A DNA stretch of 64,000 bases from Chenopodium formosanum (taxonomy: Eukaryota > Streptophyta > Magnoliopsida > Caryophyllales > Amaranthaceae): contig CM044874.1 of assembly GCA_024500155.1 (NCBI GenBank), positions 44,490,384 through 44,554,383 on the forward strand, read 5' to 3'. The position numbers and the translations under genes are program-made. Below the pieces are notes generated by a model. It saw only the letters and a program-made list of their open reading frames with translations, was not told the origin of the DNA and did no database searches. Of this stretch, positions 42,448-54,836 are shown piece by piece (position 1 is the first letter of the stretch; each line of letters starts with the position of its first letter).

Positions 42448-45223
42448 ATGGTATCACAAACACATACGGCATAACCTAGGGCAACTGTCAGCCGGTCACC
42501 TGGGACGGCTGAATCTAGAACTAGGGGTGCTGCATGTCTTGAACAACTCTTGCTAACGAATTCGTCTATGTCTATGCAGGACACTATGGCTAGAACAAAA
42601 AGGACAGCCCGGCCGCCTAGTGATGAAGAGGACGAGGGCTCTATCAAGGTGCCCAGAAGCGAGGTTACCTATTACCCATCCGGCGCCCCGATGACGTCGA
42701 CTGACTCAATTCTGAGTGATTAAGAAAATGCCTCCAGCGAAGAGGCATCCGGCTCTGTAGAGGATTCGTCCCAATCGGATGCTAACTCAGGCGGCCTCAA
42801 AAGTGAGGGAGAGCCACTTGTGAATGCTGAAGAAAGCTTTGGGGAAGAGGACGACTCTACAGAGCGAGGCCAGGAAGAAACCTCCTCCTCTCTTCAAGAA
42901 AAATTTACTCCTTACTTTACCCATATATCCGCGTCTACCCAAAGACTCATGCGGAAAAACTTGGATGACTTTCGCGACACCTATGTCATGGGTGTTGGTT
43001 ATAAAATTAACGTTCCGGCTCTTGACGATTCGGTCGTCTGGCCGCTTGACCAAAGCTATGGGGATAGATGCTTTGGGTGCTTTGCGGCCACCATACAGGC
43101 GGGCCTTAGGTTTCCGCTGGATCCGGCTATTGAACAGATCCTTGATGGGTACCGCCTGGGAATATGGCAGTTAGCACCCAATTCTTAGGTTAACATCTTA
43201 GGATTCGTAGCCGCCTGTAGGATGCAAAATGTTGAGCCTAGCTTTGAGGCCTTCGCCCATATGCATTACCTTAGCAAAGCTCCTGCATCATCCGGCTCCG
43301 GATGGTTCACTTTGTCATGTAACAAGGGTTACATGATGACTTTGGGGAAAGAAAAAAATGGAAGGATTGGAGAAATAAGTTTTACATCATCTCCTCCCGT
43401 GATACCATCCGAAACCGGAAGTATAACTCATGGAACCAAAATCCCTATCTCCTTGGTCAAAAAGCTATTCTCCCGCCTGTGTCTGATGAAGGCTGGGACC
43501 AAATTTTGATGCCTGGTCTTTTTAAAGTTGATGTCAAAACAATTAAGGAGGGAACCGAGAAAGAGATTTTCCCTAAAAGCTATATTCCAGAGTTCAGTTG
43601 ACTAGCTGATCCCTTCTTTTTGGCTGCCTGTGGCCTTAGCACTGAGAAAGGAAGAGGTGGGCAGCCGCCTAAATCTTTGCATGATAGACATTTATTTTCA
43701 TCATTTCTCTTTTTTTTTTTAAAAAAAATATTTTATTTGACCTTTTGCAGAAGAAGCCATGTCTCAGTTTGATCCAAGCAAGAAACCAGGAGGCGGCGCC
43801 TCTGCTTACCGCCAAATAATGAAACATAAGAACCAAGTCTTTAAGAGAGAACAAATTGAGCATGTAAGTTTTTCTTCATCCGTCCTCTAGTCGTTGGTTT
43901 TTTTTTTAAACTTCTTATTTCGAAGTAATATTTTTTTTTTCAGGAAGGATCGGTAAAGCCGCCTGTGCTTCCAACACTTGGGACCAGGCCACCAAAACAG
44001 ACGGCGGATGAGGGCCCGACTCCTACTAAAAGGAGAAAAACGATTGCTCACAAACCGTCGGCCAGCCAATCTGAGTCCCACCCCTCCACAGGCGGCAAGT
44101 TGCCTGTTGTGATGGCTGCCCTGAAAGAGGCGAAGGAGTCCAAGGCAAGGGCCGAAACCCCAACTGGGGCCACTGACTCTCCAGGCAGCCATGTAAGCAG
44201 GCGAAGGGACAAGAATGCTCAGGATCTGGTCGTCATCCCAGGTACCTCCGCCTTTAATCCCCTACCCTACCCTTGTAGGGTTAAGTCTTACAGTCATTCG
44301 TCAACTCAGTCTGAGACCAGTCGGTCCTTTGGCCGGATCTATGCCAACCTTTCACCAAGTATTGATTGTGCAGATGCTCCCCAGGCGCCGGATGTGAAAC
44401 AGATTGCCAAGGACATGCTTGCCGCCATCTCTTCTGAACAACGCGACTCTATTAAAGGAGTCGGCTCCCTCAACTTTGATGCTATCCTTGCCAATTTGGC
44501 TGAGGTAGCTTTTATAGTAATTTCTGACTTTTTCCTTTTCCAACTGCATGCTAACCATTCTCTTTCTGTCGGATGCAGGCCATGCTGCGAGTCAGTGGTC
44601 TTAAAAAGCCATTCGTCGACAAGCAGAAAGAGGTAAGAGCCACCAACTTAAGGGTCGCTTCCAATCTGGACAAAGCCATGTTTGATGTAAATAAGACTGA
44701 GTTGTTGACTCAAGATATCCTATACTCACAGGCGACTGCCAATTTGCAAGTGAAGAAAGATTTGGAGGCGGCCTAGAAGAGGGTGACTGAGCTTAAGGCG
44801 GAGCTGAAAAAGGCTAAAGAGAAGGTTGAAGAGCTTCAAGATGTCGGCAAAGAGACGGATAGTCTCAAATGCCAGAATGAAAAACTTCGCAACAAGCTTG
44901 CCAACCCAGAAAAGCAGCTCACCTCCAAATGGTCCGCCAGGGTAGAAGAAGAGAAAAAGCTGCTCATTGAGGAGAATGAGGCCGACTGCGTCACTCGAAT
45001 GAAGATGGCGTGGAAGGCTCTGTTTCCCAATGACAACTACTCCATTTGGGAGTATCGTTATGAGCAAGCTACAAATGAGCTGGATGCTGAGGCGGAGCCG
45101 GGAGCTGATGGCGGCGAGGGGGTCCAGCATGAGGATGAGGTTAAGGAGGCTGAAGGAGATCATCCGACCAATGAAAAAGTGGCGGATGAAAATGAAGTCG
45201 AGTCCTCTCCTAAAGGTGTTTAA
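42448..45223 (+). pseudogene. Antisense spliced gene of element D, degraded
   Basis: Homologous to the E antisense gene throughout (SRSPGTAESRT, MARTKRTARP at 42586, GYRLGIWQLAPNS, AFAHMHYLSKAP, AMLRVSGLKKP). Exons: 42448-43656, 43751-43863, 43944-44504, 44579-45223. Introns 1, 2 and 4 of E have counterparts here at equivalent codons with GT-AG ends. Stops at 42475, 42721 and 43186 (the latter from a conserved Trp), a frameshift near 43350 and a TAG at 44774 disable it. The C-terminal exon again encodes a coiled coil ending with an acidic tail. Confidence 0.78.
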
Positions 45224-46427
45224 TTTAAGCGTTGTTTCTGCGGCCGGATGGCCATTTCAAATACATTTCCGGCCTGCGTGCCGTGTATCTCTTGTTTCTT
45301 TACCGACTGAGGAGTCAGGTTAACCAACAATTTCTCTCTTTTCACCGGCTGTATAGCTGGTTAACAATGCAAAATTTTAATTTTGCTGGCTAAGGGGTTA
45401 GCTTTTATAATAAATCATCCGGCCAATAGGTCGGTTTTTAATGTTTGTGTTTGGTTTCTAACACTTGTGTTTTAGTTTTTGTATACGGATTTAAATTGGT
45501 ATACCAGATGGTTTTGCCCCTGGACGGCTGTGCGCTTGGGTCTTTAAGTTTGGTTGATTGGCTTGAAAATGTGTGATGCCGGATGGGGGTATGACTGATT
45601 TTCAAGTCAATCAATCACTAAGGTGATTGCCCCAAGCCAAGCGTGCAGTCGGCCACTCGAGCATCCGGACTTCATTACAGGTGGTCACTAGACCTTTCTG
45701 CATGAGTTAAATGTTAAGGTGGAAGCGGTTGTCCACCTGCTATTCTTTTATCACATAAGCAGGTGGTTCCATGAGCCTTGTGTAATCACTTCACCTTGAG
45801 TGAGTTTCACCCTACTTAGGCTAATTTTCAAATTAGCCGACTATGTAGGTGGCCATAATCTAATTATACTCAATGTTTGTACGTCCCTGATGGGAGGACT
45901 TGTATAATCTCGGGAGGTAATCTAAGCTAGAACTCCAGTCGGCAGCCGACTGATGTGTCTAAAATCCAGCCACCGCATTCTTGTTCATTCTTTAGATTAC
46001 CATAGTCAGGTAGCTATGAGTTGACAAAATAGGTCGTTCGATTGTCGTCGCCGCCTGTATGTTGTAGAGAAAACGATATAATGCCCTCTTCGGAGATAAC
46101 ACCCGGAGGGGCGTCGCCGGACGCCATATTTCACATTGGAGCAGGCGAATTTATAAAATGGGTAACCATACAGCCATTGGCCTCGTGTCTAATTTTTCGG
46201 AAGATGGTTGTATAGCCACTAAACCTTTAAATGTTAGCTTATTATCCGGCCATTGGCCTCACATTTGATAATTCTGAAAATTTTTAGTTAAATAAAAAGG
46301 GGTCCATCTATAAAAACAGGCGGCTCACAAAGTAAGATGTATGTGTGCATAGGAACAAACAAAATAATTTGAAAACAAGAAGTAGCTTTTCATTGATAGG
46401 CTTTCTATTTACAAATATTTACAACAC
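45224..46427. other. Element D region between antisense gene and pol
   Basis: Non-coding on both strands. It contains the conserved palindrome 45521-45655 and, near 46160-46270, two GCCATTGGCCTC units recalling the GGCC repeat of E. Much of the remainder has no equivalent in E, so this region evolves fast between copies. Confidence 0.6.
45521..45655. repeat. Conserved palindrome between convergent pol and antisense gene (D)
   Basis: The arms 45521-45568 and 45598-45655 are complementary. In element orientation one arm contains GGGGCAATCACC and AGTGATTGATTGACTT, nearly identical to E, while the outer stem differs in sequence and still pairs (CTGGACGGCTG-GCGCTTGGG against CCCAAGC-GC-CAGTCGGCCA). 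Keeping the fold while the bases change suggests selection on structure. Confidence 0.65.
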
Positions 46428-49400
46428 TTAGAAGTAGTACTTTTTAATATTGTCTACATTCCAAGTTCTAGGTAGCCGCCTGCCGTCTGGGGTCTCCAGG
46501 CGGTAGGTGTCATTTCTTACTTCTTCATAGATCCGGTAAGGGCCTTCCCAATTAGGGGTCAGCTTTCCCAGCTCATTCGCCCTACCGGATGCCTCCATTT
46601 TGCGTAACACAAAGTCCCCAACTTTCAAAGGGCGCTTGTGCACTTTCTTGTTGTAGGCACGAGTCATTCTCTGACGGTAAATCTCATGACGCAGGGTAGC
46701 ACTGCCCCTACATTCTGGGAGTGAGTCCAATGCTAGGCGCATGGCCTCCTAGTTTGCCTCTTCATCATAAAGCATGACTCGGAGAGTCGGCTCGTAATGC
46801 TCGATGGGCAAGACGGCTTTAGCACCGTATACCATGAGAAATGGGGTTTCGCCTGTTGCCCCCTTAGAAGTGGTCCGGGTGGCCCATAGGACATGAATCA
46901 ATTCTTCAGCCCATAATCCTCTGGCTCTTTCAATTATCTTTTTAATGTCGTCTGAGATGAGTTTGTTAAAGGCTTCCACCTGGCCGTTTGCTTGGGGTCG
47001 GCCGACTGAGGCAAAATAACTTGAAAACCCTTGATCTCCCAACCAAGTCTTGAGTTGAGGCGTCTCAAATTGAGGTCCATTATTAAGTACCATAGACATA
47101 GGTACCCCAAACCGGGTGATAATGTTCTTCTAGATGAAGGAGATGACATCTTTTGTTTTGATGCCTTTGACCGCCTTTGCTTCCACCCTTTTAGTGAAAT
47201 AATCCACAGCCACCAAGATATAGCGCTTTCCGCCTGGTGCAGGCGTATACGGACCTAGAATGTCCATGCCCCACTTAGCAAACGGGACTGGGCTGTGGAT
47301 TGCCGTCAGGTCAGTGGCCGGACGATGGATTAGCTTGCCAAATCTCTAACACTTGTCACATTTTTTTACCATTTCCATTGCGTCTGACTCCAAGGTAGGC
47401 TAAAAATAATGTCGTCTTGCCCTGACAGCTAGGGATCTGCCTCCTGAATGAGAAGCGCAGTATCCCGCATGCAGATCTTCGAGAACCTCCTTCCCTTTTT
47501 TCGAGATAATACACTTCAATAAGGGCTTCAAAAATCTCGCCTTGAAGAGTTCTCCTTCTCTGATATCGAAGTTTGCCGCACGCTTTTTCATTACGGCCGC
47601 CTCCTGAGGTGAATTAGGGAGTGAGCCGTCCGTTAAGTAAGCCCGGATGGGATCCATCCAAGTAGAGCTTCGGTCCAGAACACCAATGGGCTCATAATCA
47701 GTTATGCTTTGTTTTTCCATAATTTCCCAGAAGACGGACCGAGGTGCATCACAAGAGGCAGAAGATGCCAACTTTGACAGAGCATCCGCCTGGTTATTTT
47801 TGGAGTGGGGCACTTGAGTTAAATGGAACTCCTCAAGTGTCCCTGCTTCAACCTTGACAGCCTCCAGATACTTGATCATAGCTGGATGGGTGGCTTCAAA
47901 CTCACCATGGTATTGGCAAACGACCAACTGAGAGTCTGTGCAGGCATCAATTTTAGTTGCCCCTGTCGCCTTACACATGCGGATACCAGCGAGCAGGGCT
48001 TCATATTCCGCCTCATTGTTTGAGGCCTAAAACTTGAACCGTAGTGCATACTCATATTTTCCCCTTCCGGGAATTCACCGATTATGCCTACACCACAGCC
48101 ATTCATAGTAGAGCTTCCGTCTACATGCAGTCTCTAAACCTGATCATGGTTATCCGGAGCAGCGGGCCTTGTCATTTCGACAACGAAGTCGGCGAATGCT
48201 TGACCCTTCACTGCCCTTCTTGGTTCATAGGAGATTTCAAGGCTTTTTATTTCAATAGCCCATTTAAGAATTCTACCGGATGAGTTCAGGGTTGTCATTG
48301 GCCTCTTAAGAGGTTGGTCAGTATAGACCACCACCGGATGAGCCAAGAAGTATGGTTTCAACTTCTTGACAGTCATGTAAAGGGCAAGGCCAAATTTTTC
48401 AACCATGGGGTACCGGAGCTCAGCATTTCGCAACACATGGCTTATGAAATAGACCGGGATCTGGATGCTATCCCTTTCAGCAAGGAGGACGACACTGAGG
48501 GCATGATCTGAGACAGCTAAATACGTGAAGAACGTCTCCTTAGGCAAAGGACTAACAAGCCTTGGCAAGGAGTGTAAATGTTCTTTCAATTTCTAAAAGG
48601 CCGCCTCAGCATCACTTCCCCATTCAAACCGAGTCTTTTTCCTGATTGCTTGGAAGAAGTATAAGCATTTATCACCTGACCGACTGAGAAATCTTCCCAA
48701 TGCCGCCAAGCAACCAGTGAGCTTCTGAACTTCCTTGATAGTGCGAAGTGACTTCATGTCAATGACCGCCTGTATTTTTTCGGGGTTAGCCTCTATCCCC
48801 CTTTGATCAATTAGGAATCCGATAAACTTCCCAGACTCAACACCAAAAACACATTTTTTGGGATTTAACATCACTTTGTGCCGCCTGAGTTTGGTGAACG
48901 TTTCTTGGAGATCAGCAAGGTGATCCGCCTGGAGTTTGGATTTGACTATCATATGATCAATGTACGCCTCTACATTCCTTCCAATCTGATTAATAAAAAC
49001 TGTATTGATCATTCGTTGGAAAGTAGCAGACGCATTTTTCAACCCAAACGACATCACAGTATAGCAGAATAACCCCTGATCAGTGACGAAGGTCGTCTTC
49101 TCTTGATCTTTTTCCAGAGGGGTATCTGATGGAAGCCAGAATAGGCATCCATAAAGCTCATCATGGCATGATCGGCTGTAGAGTCGACAAGGCTGTCGAT
49201 CTTTGGAAGCGGATAACTGTTTTTCGGGCATGCCTTGTTGAGATCTGTGTAATCAACACACATACGCCAGGTTCCATTCGGCTTCTTTACAAGCACGACG
49301 TTCGCCACCCATTCAGGGAAGTTACATGGACGAATAAATCTAGCGTCCAACAGCTTTTTAACTTTGGCAGCTGCCCCCTGACTTCTTTCCTCACCGTGAT

Positions 49401-49674
49401 TTCTCTTTTTTTGTCGGAGCGGCTTCTTTTTTGGATCCACAACGAGTTTATGGACAGCGAGATCCGGGCTGATGCCTGGCATCTCTTCCACTTCAATGGC
49501 AAAAATGTCTTTGAATTCTTTTAGCAGGTGGTGCAAGCTTGCACCTAACCTTTCAAGAGCAGTCGTCCCCACCTTAACAGTTCGCTCTGGACAATTGTCA
49601 TCCAGAGGAATATCAATGTGCTCTCCAGCCGGCTGGGGACGTAGATCATCCAACCGTTCCCCGGTCAATGATTG
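46428..49674 (-). pseudogene. Element D pol: RT, two RNase H domains, integrase
   Basis: Follows the TAG at 49675 in the same frame. RT blocks (WRMCVDYTDLN, FMDAYSGFHQI, SFGLKNASATFQ), catalytic motif YIDH (48953-48964) instead of YIDD, Ty3 RNase H (LAVSDHALSVVLLAERD), archaeal RNase H (HVDGSSTMNG, NNEAEYEALLAGI, TDSQLVV, NNQADALSKLAS), integrase (CASHSGGRSL, VLNNGPQFETP with Asn for the second catalytic Asp, GRPQANGQVEAFN) and C-terminus ending NVDNIKKYYF. There are stops near 48590, 48130, 48028, 47398, 47130 and 46748, and frame changes near 49120 and 48060. Inactive. Confidence 0.92.
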
Positions 49675-49680
49675 CTATTT
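49666..49680 (-). promoter_or_regulatory. Candidate readthrough stop in D (AAA UAG CAA UCA)
   Basis: The minus strand reads AAG-AAA-TAG-CAA-TCA, with TAG at 49677-49675. It is the same codon and the same CARYYA follower as in E (28440), although neighbouring codons differ. Confidence 0.6.
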
Positions 49681-51058
49681 CTTCTCCGTCTTCACCCCAA
49701 CGAGATTTTCTATTTTTCTTTTCTTTGCAGCTGCCGAAGGGGGTGAATCTGGATCCTTGACATCGTCAAGGTCTATTGACTCCTTCAGCTGACCAGCTCC
49801 TGAAGCAGTCGGCTTGACATCCGAGAGATAGCACTCCCTGGCTGTCTTTTGGTCCCCATTTATGGAGTCAACAGTGCCATCATCCTTCTCATACTTCAGA
49901 AGCATGAGGGCTGGGATGATGACGGCCTTGCACTCATTAAGAGTGGGTCGGCCAAGAATGATGTTGTAGGCGGTTAACTCTTTAACAACCAAAAAACGGA
50001 CGACCATATGTCGCCCTTGTCCCTTTTATCCCAGCTGGATGGGTATATCGATCTGTTCGACTGGGTGCACAACTCCCCCCTCTAAAGCCAATTAACGGAT
50101 GGGAGATGTCGCGTAAACCATCCGCTTGTAATTAAGCCGAGATAGACACTTGTAGCTTATAAGATCAGAGGAGCTACCCGTGTCAATGAGGATCCGGCCA
50201 ACCAGCTGGTTGGCGACCTTGCATTCGATGACGACTGGGTCATCATAAGGTCGGCGAACTTTGCCCCTATTCTTTTTTCAGTGATGAGGACATCTGGGAA
50301 TGTTCCAGTGGAGGACGCCTGTCCATCATCAACCGAATGGATCATCCTTTTCAGGTGATCCTTGGCGCCACGAATGGTTGGGCCACCACTTGCAAATCCA
50401 CCTGCTATGGTGTAAACCGGATCCTTGTCGGTATCCGAGCTACTAGTGGGTTGGACAGTTTTGGACGACTGTCCGGGATTCGTTTTAGAAGTCACTTTGG
50501 ACTTCAGGACATAGGACTTCAACAAGCCCTTATCCGCTAGACGGTCCAACATCCGCTTAAGACTATAGCAGTCGTTGGTGTCGTGGCCCACCTCCTGATG
50601 GAAGTGACAAAATTTATTTTTATTCCGCGACTGGACGGAACTTTTCATAGGATTCGGCTTCTTGATGGTTAGCCGATCCTTTACCTCTGAATAGATGGTG
50701 TAACAGTCTTTATTGAATTTATACCGCAAAATATACGGTTTGAACTCTTTGTTTTTCTTTTTGGACGGCTGATCAGCTTCCTCAACCGCCTAAACTTTTC
50801 TCTTTTTGCTCTCTTCAGCTTTCTGAGCCGGCTGAGCAGACCGACTCTCTTTTTGTTTGTCGAACTTCTTAGAGTCCGACTGATGGTTGGACGAGCAGAG
50901 GTCATTAGCCTGAATGAAGCTTTCCGCCTCTATCAACGCCTCTTGAAGGGTAAAAACCCTCTTTCGGACAAGGTCGAACTTAAAGGTCGACCCATCCTTC
51001 ATACCCTTAAAGAAGTCTATATATGCTACCTCATCAAACAACCCCTGGATTTGAATTC
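49675..51058 (-). pseudogene. Element D partial gag and protease
   Basis: Starts in mid-Gag at IQGLFDEVAYIDFFKGMKDG, then a basic region, the knuckle CHFHQEVGHDTNDC (near 50620), protease with LIDTGSSSDLI (about 50180-50150, disrupted by a frame change just after), YNIILGRPTLNECK and the linker to the TAG. The missing N-terminal half would be about 400 codons by comparison with E. Confidence 0.88.
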
Positions 51059-51220
<162 letters not shown>

Positions 51221-52563
51221 TTATAATTATTGTTGTTGTTTTCGTAGTTGTTGTTGTTGATGTTTGCTATTATTATTACTACTAGCTACAACAAATACTT
51301 ACACAAATTACTACTACTACTACTATTCGCACATATAAGTACTACTTACTTGCTTACGTATAATACTACTACTTCCTATTATTATTATTCTTATTATTAT
51401 TATGGATTATTAAAGATAGTTTCATAAATACAAGTGTTGATTTTATAAAAAGGTTATGATAATAAATTGTTCATGCAAAACTAGTCAAAGTCGATAGTCT
51501 AAGTCCTTGTGTCTATTGGTTGAAAAGTATTTTATTAGGATTATTGGTTTGTTATAGGAGGAATTTCGGGTTCGAAATTAGGAGCTCCATAATTGTGTTC
51601 AAAGATCAAGGTACGTACACGTGGCTAGATCTTTTAAAGTGACTTTTATATGCAACGTGATTTACATGTTAAATGATTTTGACCCATGTTTAAATGTTTG
51701 TGAAATATATTTTGGTGAAACATGTTTTAAGTGTTTGATCTCAAATGTTTAAATATTTCATACGGTTGATTATAAACTTGTACTAATATTCAAGATGTTT
51801 TAAAAAAATTATCCCGAGTATGGGATATTGGAAGGTTTATTTAACAGGATTTACCCCTTGGATATTTGGATTTTTAACTCCCGCTATGCGGAGTAAGTTG
51901 AAGACTATGGACTTTGTATGACCTAGTCTTTCCCCTTGATAGCACTATGTAAAGGAGTTACTAGCTTGGGGGGTGTGCACACATAGATGGGAAAATGATT
52001 TATGAAAACATGGACTGATCCATCCTATTCGGAATTATCTTTGGAAAGCTGGTTATTTCGGAAATCGGTTCTTTGACAAGTTTTTATACATGAATTTCTA
52101 TTCAGGAATGGTTTGGATAAATTCTGATTTATTAAAGTTAAATCTCTTCGAAAGCATGTTTAATTAATTAAATTGATTTTACATGTCTAGCATTTGTATG
52201 TACTTATCATTTTGGCTAATACATATTTGTTTTGTTTTGGCTTGGCCCCACTTATCATTTTGATAAGTAGATAGGTGATGACGATCGGACAACGTGAACT
52301 ATATGCTGCATTGGGAATGATGGGCGGTGATCACCTAGTTTAATTTAGTAAACATAGTATCAGTAGTTACTTTTGTAGTCACTTTGAAAGTGTATCAAAC
52401 TATTATTATTACTATTAACATTAATGAAAGACAAGTACTATTTTGCGCTGCAAAACTCTGTTAAGCCTTGCGTAATCACGTGGCGGTAATACTCCCAAGT
52501 TACTCCCTAAAGTTGGATTATTATTATTAATATTAGAGAGTAATTTGGGGGTGTTACATTGCT

Positions 52564-52690
52564 GTTGTGACAACCTTCCACAATCTATGGAACACCATCT
52601 TGATGTTTTGATGTTCACTCGTCTCTGAACAATAGAGCTTTTTTTGGATATGTCCACGCGTCTCTGAATAAAGAGTTCCTTTTTCCTGAA
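52564..52690. other. Flank of element A, continuous with 7823
   Basis: DNA of the outer element interrupted by A. It contains a first, diverged GTGACAACCTTCC unit and leads into the minisatellite. No gene. Confidence 0.5.
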
Positions 52691-53225
52691 TCATAGTGAC
52701 AACCTTCCCAATCATAGCAATAGTTTCCGAAGACCGCCTCATCACAAACTGCCCTTCTCAAATCTCGGTGACAACCTCCACAATCTTAGCGAATGTCGTC
52801 GAAGACCGCCCATCTCGTGCTATCTTCTCAAATCTTGGTGACAACCTCCACAATCTTAGCGAATGTCGTCGAAGACCGCCCATCTCGTGCTATCTTCTCA
52901 AATCTCGGTGACAACCTCTACAATCTTAGCGAATGTCGTCGAAGATCGCCTCATCACGAACCGCTCTTCTCGCATTTTGGTGACAACCTCCACAATCTTA
53001 GCGAATGCCATCGAAGACCGCCCATCTCGTGTCATCTCAAATCTTGGTGACAACCTCCACAATCTTAATGAATGTCGTCGAAGACCGCCCATTTCGTGCT
53101 ATCTTCTCAAATCTTGGTGACAACCTCCACAATCTTAGCGAATGCTGTCGAAGACCGCCTATCTCGTGCTATCTTCTCAAATCTTGGTGACAACCTCCAC
53201 AATCTTAGTGAACGTTGTCAAAAAT
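52691..53225. repeat. Minisatellite, ~70-bp unit, about 8 copies
   Basis: The unit runs GGTGACAACCTCCACAATCT, TAGCGAATGTCGTCGAAGAC, CGCCCATCTCGTGC, TATCTTCTCAAATC. Starts of GTGACAACC are near 52698, 52769, 52839, 52909, 52980, 53047, 53117 and 53188. The outer copies are more diverged. The unit length is not a multiple of three, so the open frames on both strands are by-products. It lies in the presumed 3' region of the outer minus-strand Tat-like element, where such arrays are typical. Confidence 0.85.
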
Positions 53226-54292
53226 AACTTTACTTGAAGTCATCCTCAGTTGTTGCGATAATATTCCGAAGAAAACTACCGAAGACCAACGCTTGTCAAT
53301 CTTTAAAGTTCGCTTGAAATTTGCTTTAGCCGATGCGTTGGCGCTTCTTCTGCTTGTAAACCAGTATGTCGGCGCTTTGAATTGTGAACCTGTATGTCGG
53401 TGCCTCTGCTATTTATGAACCAGTATGTCGGTGTTTTGAATTGTATGAACCATTATGTGTTGGTGCCTTTGCTGAGCCAATGCTTAGGCGCTTTAAGCTA
53501 AGTGAGACAATCTTTCGTCAGGTTGATCACTTATTGCGATTGTAATCAAGCCGACTACTTAATCATGTCAAATTGCTTATAAGGACTAACTAGCGTACCA
53601 AGGCACCCGAAATTGATGTTCCGAGAGGCTTCGAGCTCTATCGCTGCTGAAATATCTCTGGCGCCGCGATTTTTCTCTGTCGCCAGACGCTGGGATCTAG
53701 CGTCAGGCGATGAAATCTATTGTCAGACGCTGGATGTTGTCGTTTGGCGCTGGAGTCAGGTCTTCCCTATTTTGCTTTTTCTGCCGCTGTTGGTCGGTTT
53801 CGCTCCGAACTTTGAGCTTGGTTGTTTCCTTTCAACCAAATCCGCTCAAGTCTTTTGTAAATTAAAGCTCTTCATCTCTAATTTACCGATCAATGTAACT
53901 CCTCTTATCTTGGAGAAATCTCCTGTGTCATATTCACAGTTTTTTTGAAAAAAATCCGGGAATGTCCTCGCTTGCTGGGATGCACCTGCATTTATATCTT
54001 TGACCATAGGACTTTTCTTATCTTTCTTTAGGGTTGACCTAAGACTTAGTGTTGACTCAACTCATTGACTTGACATGACTCAAGGTATAAACTTGACTCG
54101 CTATGATTGACTCGAGGTCGACTCGACTCGATGTGACTTACGACATGACACATGTGTACATGAATTAGGTGTGCATTGTAATGTGATCGTGCGACTCCAA
54201 AATGCAAAAAAGCAAAAAATTTCCGTCATTTTTGTAGAGGGTACTGACTTTCTCCCGAAAAAGAAAGACACGAAAAAGAATCGAACTAAAGT
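53226..54292. other. Unassigned transposon DNA between minisatellite and LINE2
   Basis: Holds a short reiterated stretch with ACCAGTATGTCGG and TGAACC near 53355-53465, a GCGCCAGACGCT-type array at 53660-53755, and runs of TTGACTCGA-like repeats at 54040-54130. I see no coding domain. The open frame at 53613-53948 spans the array and is not convincing. Confidence 0.5.
53660..53755. promoter_or_regulatory. Second GCGCCAGACGCT motif array
   Basis: CGCCAGACGCT at 53681-53691, GCGTCAGGCGA at 53700-53710, GTCAGACGCT at 53722-53731 and TTGTCGTTTGGCGCT at 53737-53751. On the minus strand a TATA-like CTTATAAG follows at about 53578-53585, giving the same layout as at 6681-6735. Confidence 0.45.
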
Positions 54293-54836
54293 TTTTTTTA
54301 TTTTTTGGAAGGTAAGAAAAGTATATTGATCAAAAAAACTGTACAAAATAAAAGCACAATCTTGACAAGCGGGAACCCAAAGCTACACAAGCCTAAGAAA
54401 AACATAGGCAAACAACCACCTTGGTTTTAAGTTCAGCCTTATCACCTTCTAGGAAGGGTGTAAGACAGGAACAAAAAACCAAAACCAAGTCAAGGAGATC
54501 CCTAGTACCTTCTAGGAAGGGCTCAGGGAAAACCAGACCTGCAGAATAAGAAAACCTACACCCAACACCCCATACAACCAAACTAAACATCAAAAACAGC
54601 ACAAGTTAAATGCAAGACTTGAGGTGTTGCAACCATTTATAGTCTTCAATCTACCAGGTGTGATTAATCATCTGCTGACTTCTAGTCACCACTTCTCTCT
54701 TTACACCTTTAGAAATCAAATCAGGCCTGAGAACAGCCTTATACCAGAGAGCATGATTCCTAGCCGTCCAGATATTGTAGACAACTGCAGATAAGCAGGC
54801 CAAACTCACTTTCTGCTGAATACAGTTTTTACCTCT

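Larger units (their letters stand above)
41583..51058 (-). mobile_element. Element D: second Tat copy, minus strand, 5'-truncated
   Basis: Same family as E. Going down the minus strand: partial gag-protease, RT, two RNase H domains, integrase, the antisense gene (on plus), PPT and the 3' LTR. The 5' LTR and about the first half of gag are absent: at 51058 the frame runs into a TTC microsatellite. Protein identity to E is high but not complete (many substitutions per domain), so D and E are separate insertions. No TSD remains. Confidence 0.9.

Noticed and set aside
52696..53190. Overlapping plus-strand frames with repeated peptide
   Set aside because: They come from the minisatellite; unit length is not a multiple of three, and there is no start context or homology.
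52691..53225. Possible CRISPR-like array
   Set aside because: Units are contiguous 70-base repeats without unique spacers, in a plant retrotransposon setting; it is a minisatellite.
53613..53948. 111-residue plus-strand frame
   Set aside because: It spans a repeated GCGCC motif array and has no recognisable domain or codon pattern.
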